From an uncultured bacterium (lineage in GTDB: Bacteria > Cyanobacteriota > Vampirovibrionia > Obscuribacterales > Obscuribacteraceae), in NCBI GenBank assembly GCA_903835185.1, contig CAILLX010000137.1, forward strand, positions 1 through 39,843: 39,843 bases of DNA, written 5' to 3'. Position numbers and translations under genes: made by a program. Positions 1 to 6,903 of this stretch are shown in pieces. The notes beneath the pieces are model-generated. The model worked only from the letters and a program-made list of their open reading frames with translations. It ran no database searches and was not told where the DNA came from. The stretch's first letter is position 1. Each line of letters begins with the position of its first letter.

Positions 1-365
1 ATTGTCATTGTACCGACCCGAAAAGAGCTGCTGGCGCCTGTAGTGTAAAAGGTAAGCTCCTTGTTGCCGGTGTCTGTGAGTCCGAGTTGCCTGGCAGCGT
101 CAGCACCATGAGAAAGGATATGTTTCCCAAAGGCAGCAGCTTTGACGTGAGCAATCTTGTCTATACTAGGCATGATCACCTTATAGTCGTTGCGGATAAA
201 GACGCCGCGGGATAACCGGATTATGTACTCTTTGGCAACCAGCCGGCTGAGTGCCTTATCAACAGCAGCACGCCAGCCAGTGTGGAGTAAATCACGTGTG
301 GTGAAGATTTGCCCTGACGGCAGCCTGTTAATAAAGGACAATATAAATGTGGTTGGTCCAAACAT
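1..365 (-). CDS. DUF6088 / AbiEi-like winged-helix protein, C-terminus cut by window edge
   Basis: An open frame runs from an ATG at 365 leftward off the window, giving 121 codons with no stop. A near-perfect ribosome site (AAGGAGGAAGAGGGC) directly precedes the ATG and fixes the start. Residues about 15-58 look like the winged helix of DUF6088/type IV AbiEi antitoxins: TTRDLLHTGWRAAVDKALSRL followed by an RLSRGVF wing. The next part (HILSHGADAARQLGLTD...TGASSSFRVG) matches the DUF6088 pattern of a conserved GADAARQLGL-like stretch and a basic strand. Known AbiEi proteins are DNA-binding antitoxins that repress their own promoter and pair with an AbiEii nucleotidyltransferase toxin. The partner, if any, would lie beyond the left edge. 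DUF6088 proteins also occur alone, so the antitoxin role is an inference. Family assignment is from memory of the motif, not from a search. Confidence 0.75.
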   Translation of the reverse strand, partial: MFGPTTFILSFINRLPSGQIFTTRDLLHTGWRAAVDKALSRLVAKEYIIRLSRGVFIRNDYKVIMPSIDKIAHVKAAAFGKHILSHGADAARQLGLTDTGNKELTFYTTGASSSFRVGTMT

Positions 366-385
366 GCCCTCTTCCTCCTTTTTTG

Positions 386-417
386 TAGGTCAGAAAAGCG
401 TTTGAATTCCTGACCTA
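386..417. promoter_or_regulatory. Inverted-repeat operator candidate upstream of the DUF6088 gene
   Basis: TAGGTCAG (386-393) and CTGACCTA (410-417) form a perfect 8-base inverted repeat with a 16-base spacer. It lies between the ribosome site of the leftward DUF6088 gene and its possible -10 box. This position suits an autorepressor site, as known for AbiEi antitoxins. It could also be an mRNA hairpin in the leader. Confidence 0.45.
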
Positions 418-421
418 TTCA

Positions 422-452
422 CTTATACGGTTTTTGGACACATGAGGTTCAA
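422..452 (-). promoter_or_regulatory. Possible promoter for the DUF6088 gene
   Basis: On the minus strand TTGAAC (452-447) and TATAAG (427-422) are separated by 19 bases. The spacing is longer than the 17-base optimum, so this is a weak candidate. It places the inverted repeat at 386-417 immediately downstream, in the early transcribed region. Confidence 0.3.
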
Positions 453-908
453 CGAGCTCAGTGTCGGAATAGAGGAATAATGTGAACACCGTTTGTAGTA
501 AGAACCTGACAGTACCAGTCTTGGTCTTGATAAATTGTAGGTACGCTACCCAGTAGTGATTGAATCAACTTTGCCTTTAGCCCACAATAAAATAGTGAAA
601 GCTAGTAAACTCCTCGACCTGCCAAGACGTACTCCTTTGCATGATTCCGGTAAGCAAACGGATTTTCTTGAAAAAGTGGCGTTGTGTCTCTCTTGTGCAA
701 GCTAAATCTTTGCTGTGCTGCAGCTCCAATACCAGCAGAAAGAGTGCATGGACTATCACACTTTCTGTTGGGGCATTTCACACCCAGGAAGCAAGATCCA
801 ACTTGTTTCCGAAAATCCCGGGTACTCAATTATTCTTGACTGCTCGTCAGTGGCTTGTTCCAAAGCTCAAAATTGGGCGTGGACTAGTTATGCTATCTGG
901 GTATTCGA
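453..908. other. Gap without a supported gene
   Basis: Several short frames on both strands overlap one another here. None has a ribosome site, a recognisable motif or a convincing composition. The leftward gene ending at 909 has its stop at the right edge of this gap. I see no RNA gene or clear terminator. Confidence 0.4.
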
Positions 909-2423
909 TCAGAAGTTCCACTCGAGCACTGGTTCTCTTTCTTGGCAAGTATGGTGGTATCCGCAGCTGGCAGGTTGCTGCGAGAACCAGGGAAGCGGTA
1001 CTCTGTCCGCAAAGTGGTAGCAAGCCCGGGCAGGCAAGGTGGCACCTGGGGTCCGGGTTAGTAGCTCATAAACTGCCGGATCGAGCCGACTGTAGCGCCC
1101 GGCTTCGTATTCTCGCGCAATGACCGCCAGTGAGCAGTATTCCAGAAGTGGTACTACTGGAAGTGCATCAAAATACAAGTTGCAAATTCGAGGGCGCAAG
1201 TGTTTTGTGAGGAGCTTTTCGGAACCAGGATCTGACAGGATGATTCCGAGGTAATGGAGAGCCTCGTGCAATGATACAAGAGTCGTCGGGGTCAGGTGCT
1301 CGGCAATGTAGTTTGAGATTGCATGCTGAAAAGAATCATCCTCCAGAGACCAGTTTGTGCTCTTACAAATGTGCAGCATGTTCCAGAGCCACACTGCTGC
1401 CACACGATGATTACCGTCGGCAACGCAAAAGTTTTCGTTGATGATGACTGGTGCGGTTCTGCCTTGTGAAAGGTTGTGCAATTCATCGAGCAAGCGACGA
1501 ATCTGGCAACGCTCGGTCCCATGCAGCTGGCTCAGGCTCATCGTCCCTATATCCAACCAGGAACCACCAAAGATACCGCAAGCTAAAGGCTGCATCTCTT
1601 CGAGCAAGGTTGCATAACTGCAGAGCATCTCCAATTCAAAAAGCAGCTCTAATGATGGACACGTTTCAGCTGTCTGGAGCAGATCTTGCAAGACGGAGCA
1701 GACAAGATCGATAGCTGAGTTGCTGTAACTGGTTGCTGTACCTGCAGCCCAGGAATTGCGAACCAGAGGGAACAGCTGCTGCAGATGATTGGGCGATAAG
1801 ACATCCCACTGGCGATCTCTGAGACAGTTGCGTAGCTGTTTAATGGCATCTTGATCAGCTATCTTGTTTTGCTTGAAGATCTGCTGCGGGAAACCCAGTT
1901 CCAATACTGCTGGTTGCTTTATATATTTCCAGCGCCAGGAGTCTGAAAGAGCTACTGTTTGATTCGTTTGATGTGCACCACTGGTAGTGAATTGTGCACA
2001 AAACTGTTGAATCATTAAGAACTGCCTGTAGCTACCTGCTATCTTGCCGGGATGCTGTTCTTGAGAAGAGTTCAGTGATGCCAGAACAGGCGAGGTCCCC
2101 GGGAACATTGCAGGGCTGTTGGCATGGCTGCTGTGGAGAGCACCATTAATTCTTGCTGTGAATAGTTGCGCTCTCCTGGCTGCCAGAAGCTGTGAAGCAT
2201 TACTAGAACCACCGGCAACTGCAGTAGGCCATTGTAAGCTGTTTGTGTCCGTAGTGTCTTGAGTGGCTCCCCAGCAGAGGCGAATCCCTTTTTGCTTTCG
2301 ATAAGAGGAGAAAGAAGGAGTGGAGCAGGACCACCGCGCTCTTGTATGAATCTTTAATAGTGCTGATTGAGGATCTGGGTTTTTAAACATAGTTGCTATC
2401 GTCTGAGAATACGAGGCTAACAT
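909..2423 (-). CDS. Large orphan protein with a ParB-like DGNHR motif
   Basis: A 504-505 aa leftward frame with no family I can name with confidence. The best landmark is VADGNHRVAAVWLW at about residues 335-348, preceded by a short strand (APVIINENF). This is the layout of the ParB/Srx-like fold, in which a DGxHR box follows a beta strand. It is preceded by SLSQLHGTE and a helical segment. The first 150 residues are rich in S, Q, A and N and look less ordered. The C-terminal third is Leu- and His-rich. The start is uncertain: ATG at 2423 follows an in-frame TTG at 2426, neither has a ribosome site, and another Met lies at codon 13. ParB-like folds occur in partition proteins, nucleases and toxin-system proteins, so function cannot be set. 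It could also be a lineage-specific protein with a chance motif. Confidence 0.55.
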   Translation of the reverse strand: MLASYSQTIATMFKNPDPQSALLKIHTRARWSCSTPSFSSYRKQKGIRLCWGATQDTTDTNSLQWPTAVAGGSSNASQLLAARRAQLFTARINGALHSSHANSPAMFPGTSPVLASLNSSQEQHPGKIAGSYRQFLMIQQFCAQFTTSGAHQTNQTVALSDSWRWKYIKQPAVLELGFPQQIFKQNKIADQDAIKQLRNCLRDRQWDVLSPNHLQQLFPLVRNSWAAGTATSYSNSAIDLVCSVLQDLLQTAETCPSLELLFELEMLCSYATLLEEMQPLACGIFGGSWLDIGTMSLSQLHGTERCQIRRLLDELHNLSQGRTAPVIINENFCVADGNHRVAAVWLWNMLHICKSTNWSLEDDSFQHAISNYIAEHLTPTTLVSLHEALHYLGIILSDPGSEKLLTKHLRPRICNLYFDALPVVPLLEYCSLAVIAREYEAGRYSRLDPAVYELLTRTPGATLPARACYHFADRVPLPWFSQQPASCGYHHTCQEREPVLEWNF

Positions 2424-2552
2424 CAATTGAAGTAAAGGTGAGATTCATTACCTTGATCTTAAGAAGGCATTAAATAATTGCAGCTGTGGTGTTGCGTACA
2501 CAAAGCTCCGGGTGAGAACAGTCCGGTGAATTCAGGAGACGACCAGTGGCGC

Positions 2553-2558
2553 TATAAT
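2553..2558 (+). promoter_or_regulatory. Possible -10 box for the esterase gene
   Basis: A consensus TATAAT hexamer lies about 195 bases before the esterase ATG. No good -35 box is seen at 17 bases (ATTCAG at 2530-2535). If used, transcription would start near 2565 and the leader would carry the direct repeats and the palindrome at 2602-2628. Confidence 0.35.
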
Positions 2559-2560
2559 CA

Positions 2561-2714
2561 GGACTGGTGCCTGATATTGTTGACTTGAGGTCCAGAGGCG
2601 TGTAGGGGCGGCTCGCGAGCCGCTCTACGGTAAACCCAACGGTTTAAGTTGGCAGTATTGGGACTGGTGCCCGCTGAGTATTGTTGTCACTATGGGCGGA
2701 CTGTTGGTCCAGCA
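2561..2714. repeat. Two imperfect direct-repeat units flanking a palindrome
   Basis: GGACTGGTGCC begins at 2561 and again at 2661. Each copy is followed by ATTGTTG and ends near a GGTCCAG sequence (2589-2595 and 2706-2712). The units differ in length and sit on both sides of the palindrome at 2602-2628. They may mark an insertion with a duplicated flank or two related hairpin-forming units. Confidence 0.4.
2602..2628. repeat. REP-like palindrome of the GTAGGGGCG family, single-hairpin copy
   Basis: The arm GTAGGGGCGGCTCG is followed by its near-perfect inverse ending CCGCTCTAC, making one GC-rich hairpin around CTCGCGAG. The first 22 bases are nearly identical to the copy at 11741. Related double-hairpin copies lie at 6810, 11741 and 20143. 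All are intergenic. Confidence 0.8.
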
Positions 2715-2753
2715 CTGTCGTTGAGTGGTTAGAGCGTATTGCGGAGAAGGTGC

Positions 2754-3740
2754 ATGCAGGTGGTTAGCGCAAGTGCGATCCGATCTGTCTTAGCATTAGT
2801 CTGGCTGGTGTGTGCCAGTACTGTGCCTGCAGCGGCGTCGCTTTACGATCCGGCCGGTAGTGAAACGGTGGCTGCTCCTCATGTTGTGGGTACTTCACGC
2901 GAGACGATGCTCTATGGCAGACGTGTGCGCAGCTATCTCGTGCACCTGCCTCCATGCTATGACGGACAACACAAACTGCCCCTTGTAATTATGCTTCATG
3001 GTGGAGCTGCTGATGCTCGTGCTACTGAGAAGATAACCGGGCTGAGCGTTAAGGCGGACTCGGCAGGTTTTATTGTTGTTTATCCCAACGGTCTTGGTCG
3101 CTTTGGCCGATTTATCCGCACTTGGAATGCTGGAGACTGCTGTGGCTACGCTCGCAGGCATCACATAGATGACATTTCTTTTCTTAAAGAGTTGATTGCA
3201 TCTATGAAGCAGCACTATTCAGTTGATAGTAGCAAGGTTTATATTGCTGGCTTTTCTAACGGAGCGATGCTTGCTTATCAAGCTGCTGACTCTCTGGTAG
3301 ATCAGGTTGCCGCCATAGCTGTGGTTAGCGGGTCGATGACAGGCAGAGAGGGAAAGCTGGCGCGTCCTCTGCCTGTAATTATTTTTCACGGTACTGCTGA
3401 CAGGAATGTTCCTTATGGCGGCGGTGGTGGAAAGTTGGCCAAATGGGGCTATGCAGTCAACAGGAAGCCTGTTTCTTATGCTGTGGGCTTTTGGGTTGAC
3501 CTGAACGGTTGTTTGAAGGTGCCTGAAACGGTTGAGAGAGGCGATGTCGTAATCCAAAAGTACACAGGAGGCAAAGATGGTGCCTCGGTAGTGTTGTATA
3601 CGATGAAGGGAGCTGGTCACATCTGGCCGGGCGGCGGACGGACATGGATTGGTGGCGATCAGCCGGTCAATGAAGTGCCTGCTACTGACCTTATTTGGGA
3701 TTTTTTCTCCTCCTACTCGCGGACAGACGCTGCCAATTGA
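2754..3740 (+). CDS. Secreted LpqC / PHB depolymerase-like esterase
   Basis: A 328 aa alpha/beta hydrolase of the LpqC/esterase-PHB depolymerase group (COG3509), which hydrolyses ester bonds of polyhydroxyalkanoates or feruloyl/acetyl-type substrates outside the cytoplasm. The ATG at 2754 is preferred to an upstream TTG at 2739 because GGAGAAGG lies just before it. Residues 1-29 form a signal peptide (basic start, hydrophobic core, ending VPAAAS). Visible landmarks are the oxyanion loop HGG (82-84), the nucleophile elbow GFSNGAM with Ser168, the acid in HGTADRNVPY (Asp216) and the catalytic His in GAGHIWPGG (His289). Cysteines in DCCGY and NGCL resemble the disulfide pairs of the family. Substrate cannot be told from sequence. 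It stands alone, with the molybdopterin operon starting about 130 bases downstream. Confidence 0.88.
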   Translation: MQVVSASAIRSVLALVWLVCASTVPAAASLYDPAGSETVAAPHVVGTSRETMLYGRRVRSYLVHLPPCYDGQHKLPLVIMLHGGAADARATEKITGLSVKADSAGFIVVYPNGLGRFGRFIRTWNAGDCCGYARRHHIDDISFLKELIASMKQHYSVDSSKVYIAGFSNGAMLAYQAADSLVDQVAAIAVVSGSMTGREGKLARPLPVIIFHGTADRNVPYGGGGGKLAKWGYAVNRKPVSYAVGFWVDLNGCLKVPETVERGDVVIQKYTGGKDGASVVLYTMKGAGHIWPGGGRTWIGGDQPVNEVPATDLIWDFFSSYSRTDAAN

Positions 3741-3868
3741 ACAGCGGGCTGGGACAATGTAATCAGGCTTAAAGAAGTCAGTAGTGAACAGTTGTGCTTG
3801 ATTCAACGTGACATCGCCTTCGGGCTGTGCGACAATTGATCCTGCTTGACATTGCTCCGCGAATAACT

Positions 3869-4126
3869 ATGACTCAGGCTTCTCCAAGGCAGATCCAGAT
3901 TCAATATTTTGCTCTTCTGCGCGAGAAGAGCGGGTGTTCTGGCGAGGCTCTTGCGACTGCCGCGCCAACTTTGCGTCAGCTTTATGAAGAGCTGAAGGCG
4001 AAATACGGATTCCCGCTTGCTTGCGAGAGGTTGCGTGTTGCGGTCAATGACGAATTTTGCAGCTGGGACGATAGTTTGCCTGATGGCGCCAGGGTTGTTT
4101 TCATTCCGCCTGTCTCTGGAGGATGA
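3869..4126 (+). CDS. moaD: Molybdopterin synthase small (sulfur carrier) subunit MoaD
   Basis: An 85 aa ubiquitin-like protein ending in PPVSGG. In MoaD the terminal Gly-Gly is adenylated and thiocarboxylated, then donates sulfur to precursor Z inside molybdopterin synthase. The N-terminal strand IQIQYFALLREKSG is typical, and the length fits the family (about 80 aa). An in-frame GTG at 3827 would add 14 residues, but the ATG at 3869 gives the family N-terminus. Neither has a clear ribosome site. The stop TGA is one base before the moaE ATG, so the two subunits are almost certainly made together. Confidence 0.9.
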   Translation: MTQASPRQIQIQYFALLREKSGCSGEALATAAPTLRQLYEELKAKYGFPLACERLRVAVNDEFCSWDDSLPDGARVVFIPPVSGG

Positions 4127-4127
4127 C

Positions 4128-4568
4128 ATGTTTACTCTTGCCAGAGAGCCGATTAATGTGAGTACTCTCAGCCGGGCACTGCATGGCGATCAAGCTGGAG
4201 CCATGATTTCTTTTGAGGGATGGGTGCGCAATGTCAACGATGGACGGGCGGTGAGGTTACTCGAATACGAAGCTTGCGAATCTTTAGCGGTTAAAGAAGG
4301 TGCAAGGATTATTCAGGAAGCGCAAGAACGTTTCTCTGTCATAGAGGCTTCTTGCGTGCATAGGATAGGTTTGCTGGCAATTGGCGAATGTGCTGTCTGG
4401 GTAGGCGTGACAGCAGAGCACAGAGATGCTGCTTTTGCAGCTTGCCGTTATATTGTTGATCAGCTGAAGGTGCGTTTGCCAATCTGGAAGAAAGAACATT
4501 ATGCTGACGGCTCGGTTGAATGGGTCAACTGTCAAAGTGATGAAATAGCTGAAATGAAGTGTTTATGA
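4128..4568 (+). CDS. moaE: Molybdopterin synthase catalytic subunit MoaE
   Basis: A 146 aa protein that, with MoaD, converts cyclic pyranopterin monophosphate to molybdopterin. MISFEGWVRNVNDGRAVRLLEYEAC (from about residue 26), an HRIG segment and CRYIVDQLKVRLPIWKKE are the MoaE signature. Lys114 and Lys121 have the same seven-residue spacing as the two essential lysines of E. coli MoaE. The frame extends upstream inside moaD, but the ATG at 4128 is set by the family length and by moaD ending at 4126, with GGAGG in the moaD end as ribosome site. Its stop overlaps the moaA start (ATGA at 4565-4568), implying translational coupling. Confidence 0.93.
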   Translation: MFTLAREPINVSTLSRALHGDQAGAMISFEGWVRNVNDGRAVRLLEYEACESLAVKEGARIIQEAQERFSVIEASCVHRIGLLAIGECAVWVGVTAEHRDAAFAACRYIVDQLKVRLPIWKKEHYADGSVEWVNCQSDEIAEMKCL

Positions 4569-5548
4569 AGCAGCTAATAGATCAATTTGGAAGGAAGCAT
4601 ACTTGCCTGCGCATAGCAGTTACCGACCGGTGCAATCTTCGCTGTCACTATTGTATGCCGCCGGAAGGGGTTGTGTGGAAGCCGAAAGAGGCAATTCTTA
4701 GTTATGAAGAGATTGTGCGTGTAGCTACTGTTGCCTCCGGAATGGGCGTTGACAAGATTCGTCTCACCGGTGGTGAACCTCTGGTCAGGCAGGATGTGGA
4801 GCAACTGGCTGAGCAATTGGCGCATATCTCTGGCATAAAGACTGTTGGCATGACTACTAATGGTGTCTTGCTGGCTGGCAAGGTTGAAGCGTTGAGAGCT
4901 GCAGGGCTGAATAGTCTCAATATCAGTCTTGATTCTTTGCAGCAAAGTCGATTTGCCGAGATCACAAGACGTGATGACTGGCATAAAGTAATCTCCAGTA
5001 TCCAGGCGGCTGCCAGCTGTGGCTTTGATGCGGTGAAGCTTAACTGTGTTGTGATGGCAGGCTGTAATGATGACGAGATTCTGGATTTCGTTGATTTTGT
5101 GGCAGACCGTGAGTTGAATGTACGTTTTATTGAGTACATGCCGTTTCCTAATAATCTGTGGGAGAAGCAGCGTGTTGTGTTATTTGCCGAGATGATGAAG
5201 ACTATTGAGAGCAGATACCGGCTGATACCACTGCCCAAAGCCACTGGTGCAGCAGCCAGGGATTTTGCCATAGCGGGGCATTGTGGTAAGGTTGGCTTTA
5301 TTACTTCAGTGTCGGAGAGCTTCTGCTCCCAATGCAACCGGCTCAGGCTTACGGCTGATGGTGCCATTAAGTCTTGCCTTTTCAGCAGGCAGGAGGTAAG
5401 TTTAAGAGAGGTCATCAGGGGTGGTGGCACAGATGATGATTTGCGAGAAGCAATGTATTGTGCCGTGATGCAGAAGGGCTATGCTCACCTTCCGGCTGAC
5501 GAGCTTGCTGTAATTGAGAATCGAACTATGGTGGAGATTGGCGGATGA
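4565..5548 (+). CDS. moaA: GTP 3',8-cyclase MoaA (radical SAM)
   Basis: A 327 aa radical SAM enzyme for the first step of molybdenum cofactor synthesis, GTP to 3',8-cyclo-7,8-dihydro-GTP, with MoaC as usual partner. The SAM cluster motif CNLRCHYC gives Cys23, Cys27 and Cys30. TGGEPL and the SLDSL stretch are typical radical SAM barrel elements. The second cluster is carried by CSQCNRLRLTADG and a later Cys at about residues 254, 257 and 271 (CxxC-x13-C). The protein ends in Gly-Gly, the C-terminal tail needed for activity in characterised MoaA. The ATG at 4565 overlaps the moaE stop; a GTG at 4559 is less likely. Its own stop overlaps the moeA start in the same ATGA fashion. Confidence 0.96.
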   Translation: MKQLIDQFGRKHTCLRIAVTDRCNLRCHYCMPPEGVVWKPKEAILSYEEIVRVATVASGMGVDKIRLTGGEPLVRQDVEQLAEQLAHISGIKTVGMTTNGVLLAGKVEALRAAGLNSLNISLDSLQQSRFAEITRRDDWHKVISSIQAAASCGFDAVKLNCVVMAGCNDDEILDFVDFVADRELNVRFIEYMPFPNNLWEKQRVVLFAEMMKTIESRYRLIPLPKATGAAARDFAIAGHCGKVGFITSVSESFCSQCNRLRLTADGAIKSCLFSRQEVSLREVIRGGGTDDDLREAMYCAVMQKGYAHLPADELAVIENRTMVEIGG

Positions 5549-6780
5549 TCCTGTTTGAGGAAGCAAAGGCACGAATTCTTGAGGTTTCCAGACCGCTGGG
5601 TAAGCAGGAGGTCAAGTTAGGAAAATTGCAAGGCAGTTATCTGGCTGAACCTGTTGCAGCTACAAGCGACCTGCCTGCTTTTGACAGCTCGGCAGTTGAT
5701 GGTTATGGTGTTCATTCGTTAGATCTTTCGGCTGCATCGGCGTTACAGCCTGCGAAGCTCAAGCTTTGTGGCGTGATTCAAGCTGGCGATTCCGGTGCAC
5801 TCAAGCTCTCTCCAGGTAACACTATAAAGATACTCACTGGGGCTCCAGTGCCGCCCACAGTTTGTGCTGTGGTCATGAAAGAGTTTTGTGAGGAGCAGAA
5901 CGGGTCTATCCTGGTTAAGCAACCCGCAGGAGCTGGTGACAACATCAGGCGTCGGGGTGAAGAATACAAATACGGGCAGGAGATCTTGCCGAGAGGTGCA
6001 CGTATTACGCCGCCGGTGGTTGGCTTGCTTGCCACCCTGGGTTTCTCTTCTTTCCCCACTTATGTAAAACCACGAGTTGCTGTGGTGGCAACAGGCAATG
6101 AATTAGCAAGGCCCGGACGGCTGCTTGCTCCCGGTCAGGTATACGATTCCAATTCATACGCTCTTGTGGCTGCTGCCAGAGAGTTGGGTATTGAAGTTTG
6201 CCGCACATTTGTTGCCCGTGATGATGCTGATGCAACGCGCAACGCCATCAAGCAGGCTATTCGTGAAACAGATGTGATTATTACTGCCGGTGGTGTTTCA
6301 GTAGGTGACTTCGATATTGTCAGAGACGTTCTGGAAGAATGTGGAGTCAAAGAGGTTTTCTGGCGGATTGCTATTAAACCTGGCAAGCCGGTCTACTTCG
6401 GTACAGTGGAAACTAAAGCAGGAAGGAAACACAAGCTGGTTTTTGGACTGCCAGGAAATCCGGTGTCAGCACTTGTTACATTCCATCAGCTGGTAGCTCC
6501 TGCACTGCTTAAGATTATGGGTGCTTCTTCCTGTTGCACGCCTGTACTGTCTGCCAAGCTGACCGGTGCTGTACGCGGGCGGTCAGGTCGTATGGAGTTT
6601 ACCCGCGGGATTTTGAGCTTCCAAGATGGCGAATTACTGGTCCAACCTGCTGTCGGACAGGATTCGCACATGCTTGGCGGGTTGAGCTTGGCTAACTGTG
6701 TCATTTATTGCCCGGCGGATCGCGAGTTGTTGGCACCAGGAGATGAGGTTGTGGTGCAGCTTCTGAGCTGGAGCTTTTGA
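5545..6780 (+). CDS. moeA: Molybdopterin molybdenumtransferase MoeA
   Basis: A 411 aa enzyme that inserts molybdate into adenylylated molybdopterin, the last step of cofactor assembly. Landmarks in order are DLPAFDSSAVDGYGV with the conserved acidic residue (about 45-58), ATGNELARPG (about 183), the MPT-binding loop GGVSVGDFD (about 250), KPGKPVYFG and the GLPGNPVSALVTF loop (about 302-315), and the C-terminal beta domain (GRSGRMEFTRG). Length is normal for the family (about 400 aa). It is the last gene of moaD-moaE-moaA-moeA. moaC, moaB/mogA, moeB and molybdate transport genes are absent from this window, so they must be elsewhere. A double-hairpin repeat follows 30 bases after the stop. Confidence 0.95.
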   Translation: MILFEEAKARILEVSRPLGKQEVKLGKLQGSYLAEPVAATSDLPAFDSSAVDGYGVHSLDLSAASALQPAKLKLCGVIQAGDSGALKLSPGNTIKILTGAPVPPTVCAVVMKEFCEEQNGSILVKQPAGAGDNIRRRGEEYKYGQEILPRGARITPPVVGLLATLGFSSFPTYVKPRVAVVATGNELARPGRLLAPGQVYDSNSYALVAAARELGIEVCRTFVARDDADATRNAIKQAIRETDVIITAGGVSVGDFDIVRDVLEECGVKEVFWRIAIKPGKPVYFGTVETKAGRKHKLVFGLPGNPVSALVTFHQLVAPALLKIMGASSCCTPVLSAKLTGAVRGRSGRMEFTRGILSFQDGELLVQPAVGQDSHMLGGLSLANCVIYCPADRELLAPGDEVVVQLLSWSF

Positions 6781-6809
6781 TCTGTTTTGGCTCGAACTGG
6801 TGAACTCAA

Positions 6810-6852
6810 GGGGCGGATTGTATCCGCCCGGGCGCATGCAATGCGCCCCTAC
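6810..6852. repeat. REP-like double hairpin of the GTAGGGGCG family
   Basis: Two hairpins abut: GGGGCGGAT/ATCCGCCC (6810-6829) and GGGCGCAT/ATGCGCCC (6830-6848), then CTAC. It sits between moeA and the downstream sensor kinase gene. It could slow or end transcription, but there is no T-run, so it is not a canonical terminator. Confidence 0.8.
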
Positions 6853-6903
6853 AAACTGTCCGATTGTATCGATACTTTGGAAACGCACTACTAGTTTGCT
6901 AAT

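Noticed and set aside
641-1123. 160-codon plus-strand frame overlapping the end of the ParB-like gene
   Set aside because: No ribosome site, unlikely composition (Cys, Trp and Arg clusters), and it runs antisense through the better-supported leftward gene.
3827-3868. GTG start adding 14 residues to MoaD
   Set aside because: No ribosome site, and the added residues are not part of the family's N-terminal strand.
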